Source of the DNA: Paraburkholderia metrosideri
GTDB taxonomy: Bacteria; Pseudomonadota; Gammaproteobacteria; Burkholderiales; Burkholderiaceae
DNA length: 64,000 nt
Direction of reading: 5' to 3'
Assembly (NCBI RefSeq): GCF_904848625.1
Contig: NZ_CAJHCP010000006.1
Span: 310,001-374,000 of the forward strand
Positions 56,848 to 64,000 of the stretch are shown piece by piece. The position numbers were made by a program, and so were the translations under genes. How positions within the stretch are numbered: the stretch's first letter is position 1; every line of letters begins with the position of its first letter. The notes below the pieces were generated by a model that ran no database searches, was not told the origin of the DNA, and saw only the letters and a program-made list of their open reading frames with translations.

Positions 56848-58263
56848 TTACAGCGAGTAGTACATTTCGAATTCGATCGGGTGCACCGACTGACGATAGC
56901 GTTGCAGCTCGTCCGTCTTCAGTGAGATGTACGCGTCGAGCATCGAATCCGTGAACACGCCACCGCGCGTCAGGAACTCGCGGTCCCCGTCGAGTGCGTC
57001 CAGCGCCTGATCGAGGCCAGCACACACGGTCGGGATCTTTGCATCCTCTTCCGGCGGCAGGTCGTACAGGTTCTTGTCGGCAGCTTCGCCCGGGTGAATC
57101 TTGTTCTGCACGCCGTCCAGACCCGCCATCATCAGCGCGGAGAAGCACAGGTACGGATTCGCCAGCGGATCCGGGAAACGCGTTTCGATACGACGGCCCT
57201 TCGGGTTCGACACGTGCGGAATACGGATCGATGCAGAACGGTTGCGTGCCGAGTAAGCCAGCTTGACCGGTGCTTCGAAGTGCGGCACGAGACGCTTGTA
57301 CGAGTTCGTACCCGGGTTCGTGATCGCGTTCAGCGCGCGAGCATGCTTGATGATGCCGCCGATGTAGAACAGCGCGAATTCCGACAGACCTGCGTAACCA
57401 TTGCCTGCGAACAGGTTCTGGCCGTCTTTCCAGATCGACTGGTGAACGTGCATGCCCGAACCGTTATCGCCGACCACCGGCTTCGGCATGAACGTTGCCG
57501 TCTTGCCGTACGTGTGCGCGACGTTGTGGATGATGTACTTCATTTGCTGCAGCCAGTCGGCGCGCTGAACCAGCGTCGAGAACTTCGTGCCGATTTCGTT
57601 CTGGCCTTGACCAGCGACTTCGTGGTGGTGCACTTCGACCGGGATGCCGATCTGTTCGAGCAACAGGCACATTTCCGAACGGATGTCCTGGAACGTGTCG
57701 ACCGGAGCGACCGGGAAGTAGCCGCCCTTGGTGCCCGGACGGTGGCCGGTGTTGCCGCCTTCGAATTCCTTCGACGACGACCACGGTGCTTCTTCCGAAC
57801 CGATCTTGATGAAGCAGCCCGACTGATCCGTGTTCCACTGGACCGAGTCGAAAATGAAGAATTCGGGTTCCGGACCGAAGAAGGCGGTGTCGCCCAGGCC
57901 CGTGCTCTTCAGGTACGCTTCAGCGCGCTTGGCCAGCGAGCGCGGGTCGCGCTCATAGCCCTTGCCGTCTGCCGGTTCGACGACGTCGCAGGTCAGCACG
58001 AGGGTCGATTCTTCGTAGAACGGGTCGATGAAGGCCGTGTTCGCGTCCGGAATCAGCAACATGTCCGATGCTTCGATGCCCTTCCAGCCGGCAATCGACG
58101 AACCGTCAAACGCATGGCCGCTTTCGAACTTGTCTTCATCGAATGCCGACACCGGCACCGAAACGTGTTGCTCTTTACCGCGCGTGTCGGTGAAACGGAA
58201 GTCGACAAACTTGACGTCTTCGTCTTTGACGAGTTGAATGACGTCGGCCACGGATTTACTCAT
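56848..58263 (-). CDS. glnA: Glutamine synthetase type I
   Basis: Makes glutamine from glutamate and ammonia. The 471-residue protein has the typical GS-I signatures: the catalytic FDGSSIAGW, the Glu/His-rich [17 protein letters not shown], the ATP-binding [12 protein letters not shown], and the adenylylation Tyr in [10 protein letters not shown]. It is of the E. coli type controlled by adenylylation. Its sigma-54 promoter and NtrC-like sites lie upstream. Confidence 0.98.
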   Translation of the reverse strand: MSKSVADVIQLVKDEDVKFVDFRFTDTRGKEQHVSVPVSAFDEDKFESGHAFDGSSIAGWKGIEASDMLLIPDANTAFIDPFYEESTLVLTCDVVEPADGKGYERDPRSLAKRAEAYLKSTGLGDTAFFGPEPEFFIFDSVQWNTDQSGCFIKIGSEEAPWSSSKEFEGGNTGHRPGTKGGYFPVAPVDTFQDIRSEMCLLLEQIGIPVEVHHHEVAGQGQNEIGTKFSTLVQRADWLQQMKYIIHNVAHTYGKTATFMPKPVVGDNGSGMHVHQSIWKDGQNLFAGNGYAGLSEFALFYIGGIIKHARALNAITNPGTNSYKRLVPHFEAPVKLAYSARNRSASIRIPHVSNPKGRRIETRFPDPLANPYLCFSALMMAGLDGVQNKIHPGEAADKNLYDLPPEEDAKIPTVCAGLDQALDALDGDREFLTRGGVFTDSMLDAYISLKTDELQRYRQSVHPIEFEMYYSL

Positions 58264-58398
58264 AACCTATCTCCTGATTAACGAATTCGGCGGATTCAGC
58301 CGCCGCCCAATCTAGCTGACCCGTCCCGGCGCGTCCACCCCTGAATCGTTGGGGTGAGACAGAAATTCTTGTCAGGACAAATCGATCGGCACCAATAA

Positions 58399-58414
58399 AG
58401 CAGTAACTGTGCCA
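58399..58414 (-). promoter_or_regulatory. Sigma-54 (RpoN) promoter of glnA
   Basis: TGGCACAGTTACTGCT on the minus strand. The -24 element TGGCAC is perfect, and the invariant GG and GC are exactly 10 bp apart, as required. Transcription would start near 58387, giving a leader of about 125 nt. Confidence 0.85.
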
Positions 58415-58512
58415 TATATGCGCCAACCCGGCGCAATCCTATACTGCACGCGCGCTTGCGGGGAATTTGCGCACCGAACGACATGTGGCCACGAATTCCC
58501 GACGCCATCTCA

Positions 58513-58529
58513 AGCACCATTTTCGTGCA
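58513..58529. promoter_or_regulatory. NtrC binding site 1 upstream of glnA
   Basis: AGCACCATTTTCGTGCA matches the NtrC consensus TGCACCATTTTGGTGCA at 15 of 17 positions. Its centre lies about 134 bp upstream of the expected start. Confidence 0.75.
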
Positions 58530-58553
58530 TCAGTCTGCTGTGGCTCATTGGAC

Positions 58554-58570
58554 ATCTCCATTTTGGTGCA
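58554..58570. promoter_or_regulatory. NtrC binding site 2 upstream of glnA
   Basis: ATCTCCATTTTGGTGCA matches the consensus at 14 of 17 positions, with one perfect half-site. Its centre is 41 bp, about four helical turns, from that of site 1. Confidence 0.65.
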
Positions 58571-58582
58571 TTCCTCTGAATA

Positions 58583-58599
58583 CGCACCATAATGAAGCG
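58583..58599. promoter_or_regulatory. Possible third NtrC site
   Basis: CGCACCATAATGAAGCG matches the consensus at about 12 of 17 positions. It lies 29 bp from site 2 and about 100 bp upstream of the rhodanese start, so it could touch both genes. Confidence 0.4.
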
Positions 58600-58702
58600 T
58601 ATGCGGCGTGGCTACGGGCACGCGCCGCGGCTCCGGTCGGGCGGGCGAGCGCCGCGCACGCCGCGCTAGAATGGCCATTTGATCCGAAGGAGACAGGCAC
58701 TC

Positions 58703-59167
58703 ATGAGCACGCTCGAACAGTTGTACGCCCTTGCGGAAAATCGCCGCACCGAAAACCAGTTGCCATATGCCGGCGCGCTGTCGCCTGCCGAGGCGTTCGA
58801 GCTGCTGCAGCTCGACCCGCGCACCCGTCTGGTCGACGTGCGCACCCGCGCTGAACTCGACTGGGTCGGCCGGCCGGTCATCGGCGACGGTCAGTACGCG
58901 CACGTGGAATGGACCCGCTATCCGGGCGCGGTGCCGAATCAGGAATTCCTCACGCAGTTGGGCCAGCTGGCGTCGGCCGATACGCCGGTGCTGTTCCTGT
59001 GCCGTAGCGCCGCGCGTTCGAAGCTCGCCGCGATCGCCGCCAGTCAGGCCGGCTTTACGAAGGCGTATGACCTGCTCGAAGGCTTCGAGGGCGACAAGGA
59101 CGGCCAGGGACATAGGAAGACGATCTCGGGATGGTGTTTTCGCGGCCTGCCGTGGCTCGGCGCGTGA
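58703..59167 (+). CDS. Rhodanese-like domain protein
   Basis: A 154-residue single-domain rhodanese (sulfurtransferase fold). The start MSTLEQLYALAENRR follows GAAGGAG; an ATG eight codons earlier is less likely. The domain begins with RLVDVRTRAELDWVG (about residues 43-57), and the catalytic Cys is in LFLCRSAARSK. The C-terminal GWCFRGLPW is typical of this subfamily. Divergent from glnA across a region containing NtrC sites. Confidence 0.93.
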   Translation: MSTLEQLYALAENRRTENQLPYAGALSPAEAFELLQLDPRTRLVDVRTRAELDWVGRPVIGDGQYAHVEWTRYPGAVPNQEFLTQLGQLASADTPVLFLCRSAARSKLAAIAASQAGFTKAYDLLEGFEGDKDGQGHRKTISGWCFRGLPWLGA

Positions 59168-59292
59168 AGCCGCGACGAGCCCTCCTCCTCTCCTCCCTGC
59201 GTTTTCACGCAGCTCAGGAAAACCGCGGAAGTACGGCGCTCCGCCTGCGCAAGGCGCGATAGTAAGGCTCGCGTTCGCTGCCTGAAATAGAA

Positions 59293-59384
59293 CGCGCCGA
59301 CGACCCATTGACTGCATCGTCGGCGCGGGGTGTGACACTGCGATGTCGCGGTCTGCGCCCGCCGTGGTGGCAGGCGCAGACCGC
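59293..59384. terminator. Two hairpins between convergent rhodanese and GH92 genes
   Basis: An 11-bp stem CGCGCCGACGA / TCGTCGGCGCG (59293-59327) and a 12-bp stem GCGGTCTGCGCC / GGCGCAGACCGC (59348-59384). Neither has a T-run. They mark the 3' ends of the two convergent transcripts. Confidence 0.6.
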
Positions 59385-59420
59385 GTCGATCATTGGGCGC
59401 CGCGACGACGCCCCCTGCGT

Positions 59421-62363
59421 TCACCGTGCGGCGGCAATCCCGAACACATGCAACTTGCCCGCGCTAACCTGCCTGGGCAACGTGACGCTCGCCACGAGCT
59501 TGCCGGGTGTCAGCGGCACGGTCTGCGCAAACAGATAGGTTTTGACGGCGTTATTGGTGCCGTCGCCACCATTGCGGTACGTCGTGGTCAACGCGATCGG
59601 GTTCAGCGGTGCTGCGCTGCCGCCATTGAGCGTCCAGTCGTCGAACGCGAGCGTGAAAGGCGTGGTCGTGCCGTCGGCGTACGTCACGAGCGCCGCCCCC
59701 GAACCCGGGCCGTTATTGGCCGAACCCAGCAGGACCAGCGAGGAGCCTCTCGTCCCGGCCGGCATCGCGATGGTCTGTCCTACCGCCACGGCGTTATCGA
59801 GCGGGCCGCCCGACAGCATGAAGCTCGCGCCGTCGAACACGAACGGTTTGCCTGGCGCGGCGCCAGCGCTCGCCAATGCCTGCGACGAGTAGCTGTACAG
59901 CGAGCCGTCGAAGTCCGCCCCCTGACCGTCGGTATTGGTGCTGCCGTCCGCGCTGACGCCATGGTTGTTGAATGCATCCGCGACGTTACGCGCCACCGGC
60001 ACGCCATACGACGGCGGCACGTCGGCCGCATCGGTTCCCCACTGCGATGGCGACGCGCCCATTGCGAAGTTCAGCGTCGCGCCGTTGGCCAGCGCGTCGA
60101 CGTCGAGCCACGAACTGTTATGAGCTCTGCCGTTGACAGTCAGGCTCTGCACATAATTCGCGGTCGGCGCACCCGGGGCGTTGATGCGCAGCGTCTTGCC
60201 ATTGCCCAGATGAACGGTAATCGACGAGAACTGCGGGCTGCCAATCGCAAAGCCGCCCACGCCTGGAATCTCCGGATAGAGACCAAGTGCGCTCCACACA
60301 TACCATCCAGACACGGCGCCGAGGTCGTCATTGCCCGGCAAGCCGTTCGCGTCGGTGCTGAAGGCGCTGGCCATGATCTGCTGGACGATGTTCTGCGTAC
60401 CCGACGGCGAACCCGCCCAGTTGTACAACCAGGGCACCTCGAAAGTCGGCTCGTTGCCCATATAGAAATTAGGCAGGCTCATCCCGGCGTTCAGCACCGT
60501 GAAGAACGTGTTCAGCCGCGACACCACGGCCGTGTTGCCACCGAGTTGCGCGAACAGCCCGGCCGGGTTGAACGGCACCATCCACGTGTACTGCTCGGCG
60601 TTGCCTTCCACATAGTTGTCGGTGCTGCCCGGGGTCTCCGGAATCCAGCTGCCGTCCGGGTTGCGCCCGGCGTTCAGCGGCGGCGTCAACGATGTGTTGA
60701 GCACGTTCTGCCAGTAGGCCGAGCGGCTGCGCATCATTTTCTGGAATGTCGTGTTGCCCAATTCACCGGCAAACTGCGAAATGGCGAAATCGCTGCTGGC
60801 GTACTCCAGCGTGGACGAGGCCTGCCCCCACTCGCCGCTCGTGATATAGCCGGTCTGCAGATAACTGGCGCGGCCGCCGTTCGTCGTGACGCCATTGCAC
60901 GCGGTGCCCGGAATATTGGCCATCTTGATCATATGGTTCAACGCGCTTCGGGTATCGAACTCCCGCGCGCCAAATCCGTACGCACCCGCGAGAATCAGCG
61001 AGCCGGCGTCGCCCGGCATCACGCCGTCTTCGACGTTGTCGTTGACCCAATGCGGAATCGCGCCGCACTGATCCGCGTCGTTGACGAGCGACTGCGCCAT
61101 GTCGCTGGTTTCCTGCGGAAACAGCGTGGCCTTGAGCGGAATCAGCGAACGGTAGATATCCCAGCCTGAAAAGCTCGTGTACTGCGCCGCATGACCCGCG
61201 CTGACCTTGTGGACCGTCTGGTCGAAGCCGACGTATTGGCCGTTGACGTCGCTGAAGACGCTCGGCGCCCATGACGCATGGTAGAAGGCCGTATAGAACT
61301 TGGTCAGCGCGGTGCTGTCCTGGCTGGTCACCTGGATGGTATTAAGACGCTGATTCCATATCGCATCGGCCACCGCCTTTACACCATTGAAATCCCACAA
61401 CGGATTTTCTTTTTCCAGATTATTTTTCGCATTGGCGACACTGACGTACGAAATACCGATCTTCATCAGCACCGTGCTACCTTTACCGAAATTCATAATC
61501 GCACGGCCATTGGTAAAGGACGAAGTCGCCGCGAATGGCTGACTGAATTGCGCATAGAAATACACCGGGACATTGGTGGAATTCCCGCAGAAATGTCCGC
61601 CAGTGGTAGTGCCGGAGATGGTTTTCGAGTCGACCTGCTGGACTGAGCCCGTTACGCCCGTTTCAGTATTCGTGTAGGTCGTATCGAGCACGAGCGCAGC
61701 CCCTTGCTGATCCGGATACGTGAAACGGCCGAAGCCCGTGCGCAGCGTCGCGGTCAACTCGACCTTGATCTGGTTGTCGAGCAGGACGGAATAGGCGCCC
61801 GCCACCGATTTCTCGTTCGCATGGCTAAAGGTCTGCGCGAGCGGCTTGGTGGCGTCCAGCGTCGGCATCACAGGGAATTCGCCGTCATTGCCGGAACAAC
61901 CCGCGCCGCTCATATGCGTGAGGCTGAAACTCTGGATCGAGTTGATGTCGTAGTAATAACCGGCCGGTGAGCCGGGTTCCGCGCTGGTGGACGGAGCCGG
62001 CGTGGTGTTCGTGTCAGGCGCCCATTGCACCATGCCGTTTGGCAGGCCCGCGGCGGGCACCACGCTGCCGGCCTGCCCTGCGGGCACCGGGTTCGGAGAG
62101 TTGCTGGCCAAGGTGCCGATTAACGGATTGACGTATTGGGTCAAACGCATCGCGGCATGACTGGAGCCGGGATTTTGCTGGTCGTTGTCCGTTGCGCTCG
62201 CGCGCGCCTGGCTGGAGCCTGCGCCTGTGCCCCCCTGACCGGTTCCCTGAAGCTGGTTCGCCACCGCGGCAGCGCCGGCCTGACTGCCGGGGCTATCTCC
62301 TCCACAACCGGTCAAAGCGCCAATGAAAATCAACGCGACCGAAAGACGGCGTAAATCTGGCAT
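59421..62363 (-). CDS. GH92-family exo-alpha-mannosidase lipoprotein
   Basis: A 980-residue exported glycosidase of family GH92, whose members are calcium-dependent exo-acting alpha-mannosidases. A lipoprotein signal peptide (MPDLRRLSVALIFIGALTGCGG) places the lipid anchor at Cys20. A low-complexity linker to about residue 70 precedes TQYVNPLIGTLASNSPNP. Family signatures are SFSLTHMSGAGCSGNDG in the N-terminal domain and GLPGNDDLGAVSGWYVWSALGLYPEIPG in the (alpha/alpha)6 barrel. Residues beyond about 800 form an extra beta-rich C-terminal domain. No sugar transporter or regulator adjoins. The ribosome binding site is AGGAGA. Confidence 0.9.
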   Translation of the reverse strand: MPDLRRLSVALIFIGALTGCGGDSPGSQAGAAAVANQLQGTGQGGTGAGSSQARASATDNDQQNPGSSHAAMRLTQYVNPLIGTLASNSPNPVPAGQAGSVVPAAGLPNGMVQWAPDTNTTPAPSTSAEPGSPAGYYYDINSIQSFSLTHMSGAGCSGNDGEFPVMPTLDATKPLAQTFSHANEKSVAGAYSVLLDNQIKVELTATLRTGFGRFTYPDQQGAALVLDTTYTNTETGVTGSVQQVDSKTISGTTTGGHFCGNSTNVPVYFYAQFSQPFAATSSFTNGRAIMNFGKGSTVLMKIGISYVSVANAKNNLEKENPLWDFNGVKAVADAIWNQRLNTIQVTSQDSTALTKFYTAFYHASWAPSVFSDVNGQYVGFDQTVHKVSAGHAAQYTSFSGWDIYRSLIPLKATLFPQETSDMAQSLVNDADQCGAIPHWVNDNVEDGVMPGDAGSLILAGAYGFGAREFDTRSALNHMIKMANIPGTACNGVTTNGGRASYLQTGYITSGEWGQASSTLEYASSDFAISQFAGELGNTTFQKMMRSRSAYWQNVLNTSLTPPLNAGRNPDGSWIPETPGSTDNYVEGNAEQYTWMVPFNPAGLFAQLGGNTAVVSRLNTFFTVLNAGMSLPNFYMGNEPTFEVPWLYNWAGSPSGTQNIVQQIMASAFSTDANGLPGNDDLGAVSGWYVWSALGLYPEIPGVGGFAIGSPQFSSITVHLGNGKTLRINAPGAPTANYVQSLTVNGRAHNSSWLDVDALANGATLNFAMGASPSQWGTDAADVPPSYGVPVARNVADAFNNHGVSADGSTNTDGQGADFDGSLYSYSSQALASAGAAPGKPFVFDGASFMLSGGPLDNAVAVGQTIAMPAGTRGSSLVLLGSANNGPGSGAALVTYADGTTTPFTLAFDDWTLNGGSAAPLNPIALTTTYRNGGDGTNNAVKTYLFAQTVPLTPGKLVASVTLPRQVSAGKLHVFGIAAAR

Positions 62364-62886
62364 GGCTGTCTCCTGAGTGTTTTTTAGTCATCCCAATTAT
62401 GGATTTTCCAATTGGGGTCAATGACTGAAAGCCATGCTATACGACGCTTTTGAATTACGTCAATCGATTATCCATTTACGATTTATGTTTATTTTAATTT
62501 ACTAAACAAGCTAAAATTCTGTCAAATCTTTCAATAATTAGATATGCCGGCCACACCGTATTACCTGAAGTACTTCGCTTATGCGGTACGAATTTATTTA
62601 TCAATTTCGCAAAAACTATGTGAATACCTCAATTACGCGAAAGTGCGAAATTATGGATCAGGAATGCTCGCCTGACGCAGCGGCAATTAGCGCGGCGCAG
62701 TCGGGAACTGGCTGGGGTTTGCCGGCGACGACGAGGAGATCGAATGACGCGAGCCGCCGTCGCAGCGGCCACGCAGGATGATGCGGGTGAAGCGGCGTAC
62801 CGGTTCCGTCCGTGGACCTGTACGCCTGCCTCAGGGTTTGCTCAACACGGCGGCCACCGGCTTAGCGCCAGCGCCGGCGCGTCCGC
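62364..62886. other. AT-rich non-coding region upstream of the GH92 gene
   Basis: A 523-bp gap with no credible gene. Bases 62380-62660 are markedly AT-rich compared with the rest of the window, and include a CCCAATT / AATTGGG inverted repeat (62392-62398, 62410-62416) about 30 bp upstream of the GH92 start. The right part returns to normal GC. It probably contains the GH92 promoter and operator. Confidence 0.5.
62392..62416. promoter_or_regulatory. Candidate operator before the GH92 gene
   Basis: Inverted repeat CCCAATT (62392-62398), 11-bp spacer, AATTGGG (62410-62416), 29 bp upstream of the start codon. The regulator is unknown. Confidence 0.35.
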
Positions 62887-63738
62887 CTAGCTGCGCGGTT
62901 TGCCCGCGGCTGCGGCTGCGGCAGCGGCCGCCGCTTCCGGTTCGACGATATCGCCGCCCAGCAGATGCACGCCTTCGCGCAACTTGACGAATGCCGCCGC
63001 CACGGCTTCCGGTTCACCCTTCACGCCGAGATCGATGTGATGGCGCGCATACACGCCACCGCGTTCCGCATCGCCGACGCTCGGCAGGCTGAACACCCGC
63101 ACGCCCGGAAAATCGTGCTCGATTTTTTCCATCAACGGCGTGATGCGTGACTCCGGCAGCTCGAACACAAGCAATGATTTTTCCGCATGCGGCATTGCAT
63201 GATGCAGATGCGCGTAATGCGTATCCAGCACCCACTCGATCATCGGCCACGCCATGACCGGAAAACCCGGCACGAAATGGTGCTCGCGGATCGAGAAGCC
63301 AGGAATCTTGTTGTAGCCGTTGGGAATGATCGACGCACCCTGCGCATATGTGCCCATATTCAGCCGATGCCGGTTTTCGGGCGACTCAAGATCGAGCGGC
63401 GCCGCCGCGTTCGCCGGATACATGTCGCGAATGCGCTCCTGAATCAGCTTCGCGGCTTCCGGATGCAGTTCGAGCGGCACGCCTAGCGCGGCCGCCGCGC
63501 ATTGCCGGGTGTGATCGTCCGGCGTGGCACCGATGCCGCCGGTGGAAAACACGATGTCGCCGGTAGCGAACGTGCGCCGCAGCGTGGCCGTGATCCGCTG
63601 CGGATCGTCGCCGATGTACTCCGCCCAGTCGAGCGACAGCCCGCGCGCGCCCAGCAACTCGATAACTTTCGGCAGATGCTTGTCGACACGCCTGCCCGAC
63701 AGGATTTCATCGCCGATGATGATGACGCCAAATGCCAT
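62887..63738 (-). CDS. Molybdopterin-binding domain protein (CinA N-terminal / MoaB type)
   Basis: A 283-residue protein with a MoaB/MogA-like domain in its first 170 residues: MAFGVIIIGDEILSGRRVDKHLP, then DIVFSTGGIGATPDDHTR with the GGxG-xx-PDD substrate loop. The following part (about 170-260) resembles the middle domain of CinA proteins; there is no C-terminal amidase domain. The C-terminal tail is Ala-rich (EAAAAAAAAAAGKPRS). Pipelines often call it competence/damage-inducible CinA or molybdopterin-binding protein; the real function is uncertain. It follows the EI24 gene on the same strand with 25 bp between. Confidence 0.85.
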   Translation of the reverse strand: MAFGVIIIGDEILSGRRVDKHLPKVIELLGARGLSLDWAEYIGDDPQRITATLRRTFATGDIVFSTGGIGATPDDHTRQCAAAALGVPLELHPEAAKLIQERIRDMYPANAAAPLDLESPENRHRLNMGTYAQGASIIPNGYNKIPGFSIREHHFVPGFPVMAWPMIEWVLDTHYAHLHHAMPHAEKSLLVFELPESRITPLMEKIEHDFPGVRVFSLPSVGDAERGGVYARHHIDLGVKGEPEAVAAAFVKLREGVHLLGGDIVEPEAAAAAAAAAAGKPRS

Positions 63739-63763
63739 TGTCGCCTCTTTCGCTCAATCAATA

Positions 63764-64000
63764 TCAATAAGGAACCGGCGCCGTCTGACGCACGCCGCCG
63801 TGCTCTTCCGCGCGCATGCGCTGCAGCGCGCGCAAACAGTAGTAGCCGAACCACAACGCCGAAAACACGAGGATGAACGCATAGATCCAGATCGTCACCG
63901 CAGTGATGACCGGGAACAGTACGATCAGCCAGACCGACGACGCCCAGATCAGCGTGGGCAGCGAACCCAGCAGGCCACTCGCAATGCCGATCAGCAGCAA
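63764..64000 (-). CDS. EI24-domain membrane protein, 3' part (gene cut by the window edge)
   Basis: The last 78 residues of an integral membrane protein whose start lies beyond the right edge. Two hydrophobic helices are visible (about WLIVLFPVITAVTIWIYAFIL and the preceding segment), then a basic tail LRALQRMRAEEHGG. The sequence and the adjacent molybdopterin-binding gene fit an EI24/CysZ-like protein of Burkholderiaceae, but the partial sequence does not allow a firm call. Confidence 0.6.
   Translation of the reverse strand: MLLIGIASGLLGSLPTLIWASSVWLIVLFPVITAVTIWIYAFILVFSALWFGYYCLRALQRMRAEEHGGVRQTAPVPY

Noticed and set aside
62581..62987. Short frames in the region upstream of GH92
   Set aside because: They cross the AT-rich to GC-rich boundary, lack ribosome binding sites and have low-complexity translations.

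Overview
The window is GC-rich (about 62-63% by eye) and densely coded, and reads as the primary chromosome of a Burkholderiaceae bacterium, most likely Paraburkholderia/Burkholderia. The evidence is the gene orders pyrG-kdsA, iscR-iscS-iscU-iscA-hscB-hscA-fdx-iscX, aceE-aceF-lpdA and glnA-ntrB-ntrC, a phasin gene (polyhydroxyalkanoate storage), an E3 subunit carrying its own lipoyl domain, and a dispersed palindrome of the kind common in Paraburkholderia intergenic DNA. I see no insertion sequence, prophage, integrase or CRISPR array. Most of the window is core genome.

Left to right. 0.2-2.7 kb: kdsA and pyrG (LPS and CTP synthesis). 3.1-9.7 kb: a leftward block of lolC, lolD, tatD, comEC and an alpha/beta hydrolase, with two abutting tandem-repeat arrays between the last two. 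10-16.4 kb: a small unknown gene, then rightward rpfE-like, recJ, prfB (with its programmed +1 frameshift) and lysS. 16.7-17.5 kb: a glycine-zipper envelope protein. 17.6-23.9 kb: the complete leftward isc iron-sulfur operon, headed by two tandem IscR-type operators and punctuated by hairpins in four intercistronic gaps. 24-26 kb: a low-molecular-weight tyrosine phosphatase and two small envelope proteins. 26-29.3 kb: lutA-lutB (lactate oxidation, no lutC beside them) divergent from an IclR-type regulator with a His-rich tail. 29.4-32 kb: pbpG and the phasin gene with candidate PhaR operators. 32.4-38.8 kb: the pyruvate dehydrogenase genes. 39.1-42.3 kb: a PAS histidine kinase and FixJ-type regulator, translationally coupled.

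42.6-53.7 kb: folD, a membrane acyltransferase on the opposite strand, prlC, a cytosine-deaminase-like amidohydrolase, a YgeA-type racemase, the initiator tRNA gene with a good promoter and terminator, a small unknown gene, xth and an S9 peptidase. Three short tandem arrays of 11-bp period lie in the gaps of this stretch. 53.9-58.7 kb: the nitrogen regulon ntrC-ntrB-glnA, with a well-formed sigma-54 promoter and three NtrC-like sites upstream of glnA, divergent from a rhodanese gene. 58.7-64 kb: the rhodanese gene, a large GH92 mannosidase-family lipoprotein with an AT-rich upstream region, a molybdopterin-binding-domain protein and the 3' part of an EI24 gene cut by the window edge.

I did not find a clearly new multi-gene system. 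The least explained items are the cluster of 11-bp tandem arrays at 47.3-50.6 kb and the 29-bp/12-bp composite array near 4 kb, the hairpin-punctuated isc operon, the paired operator-like motifs at lutA/iclR and at phaP, the apparently leaderless rpfE-like and kinase genes, the GH92 locus, and four small proteins of unknown function.
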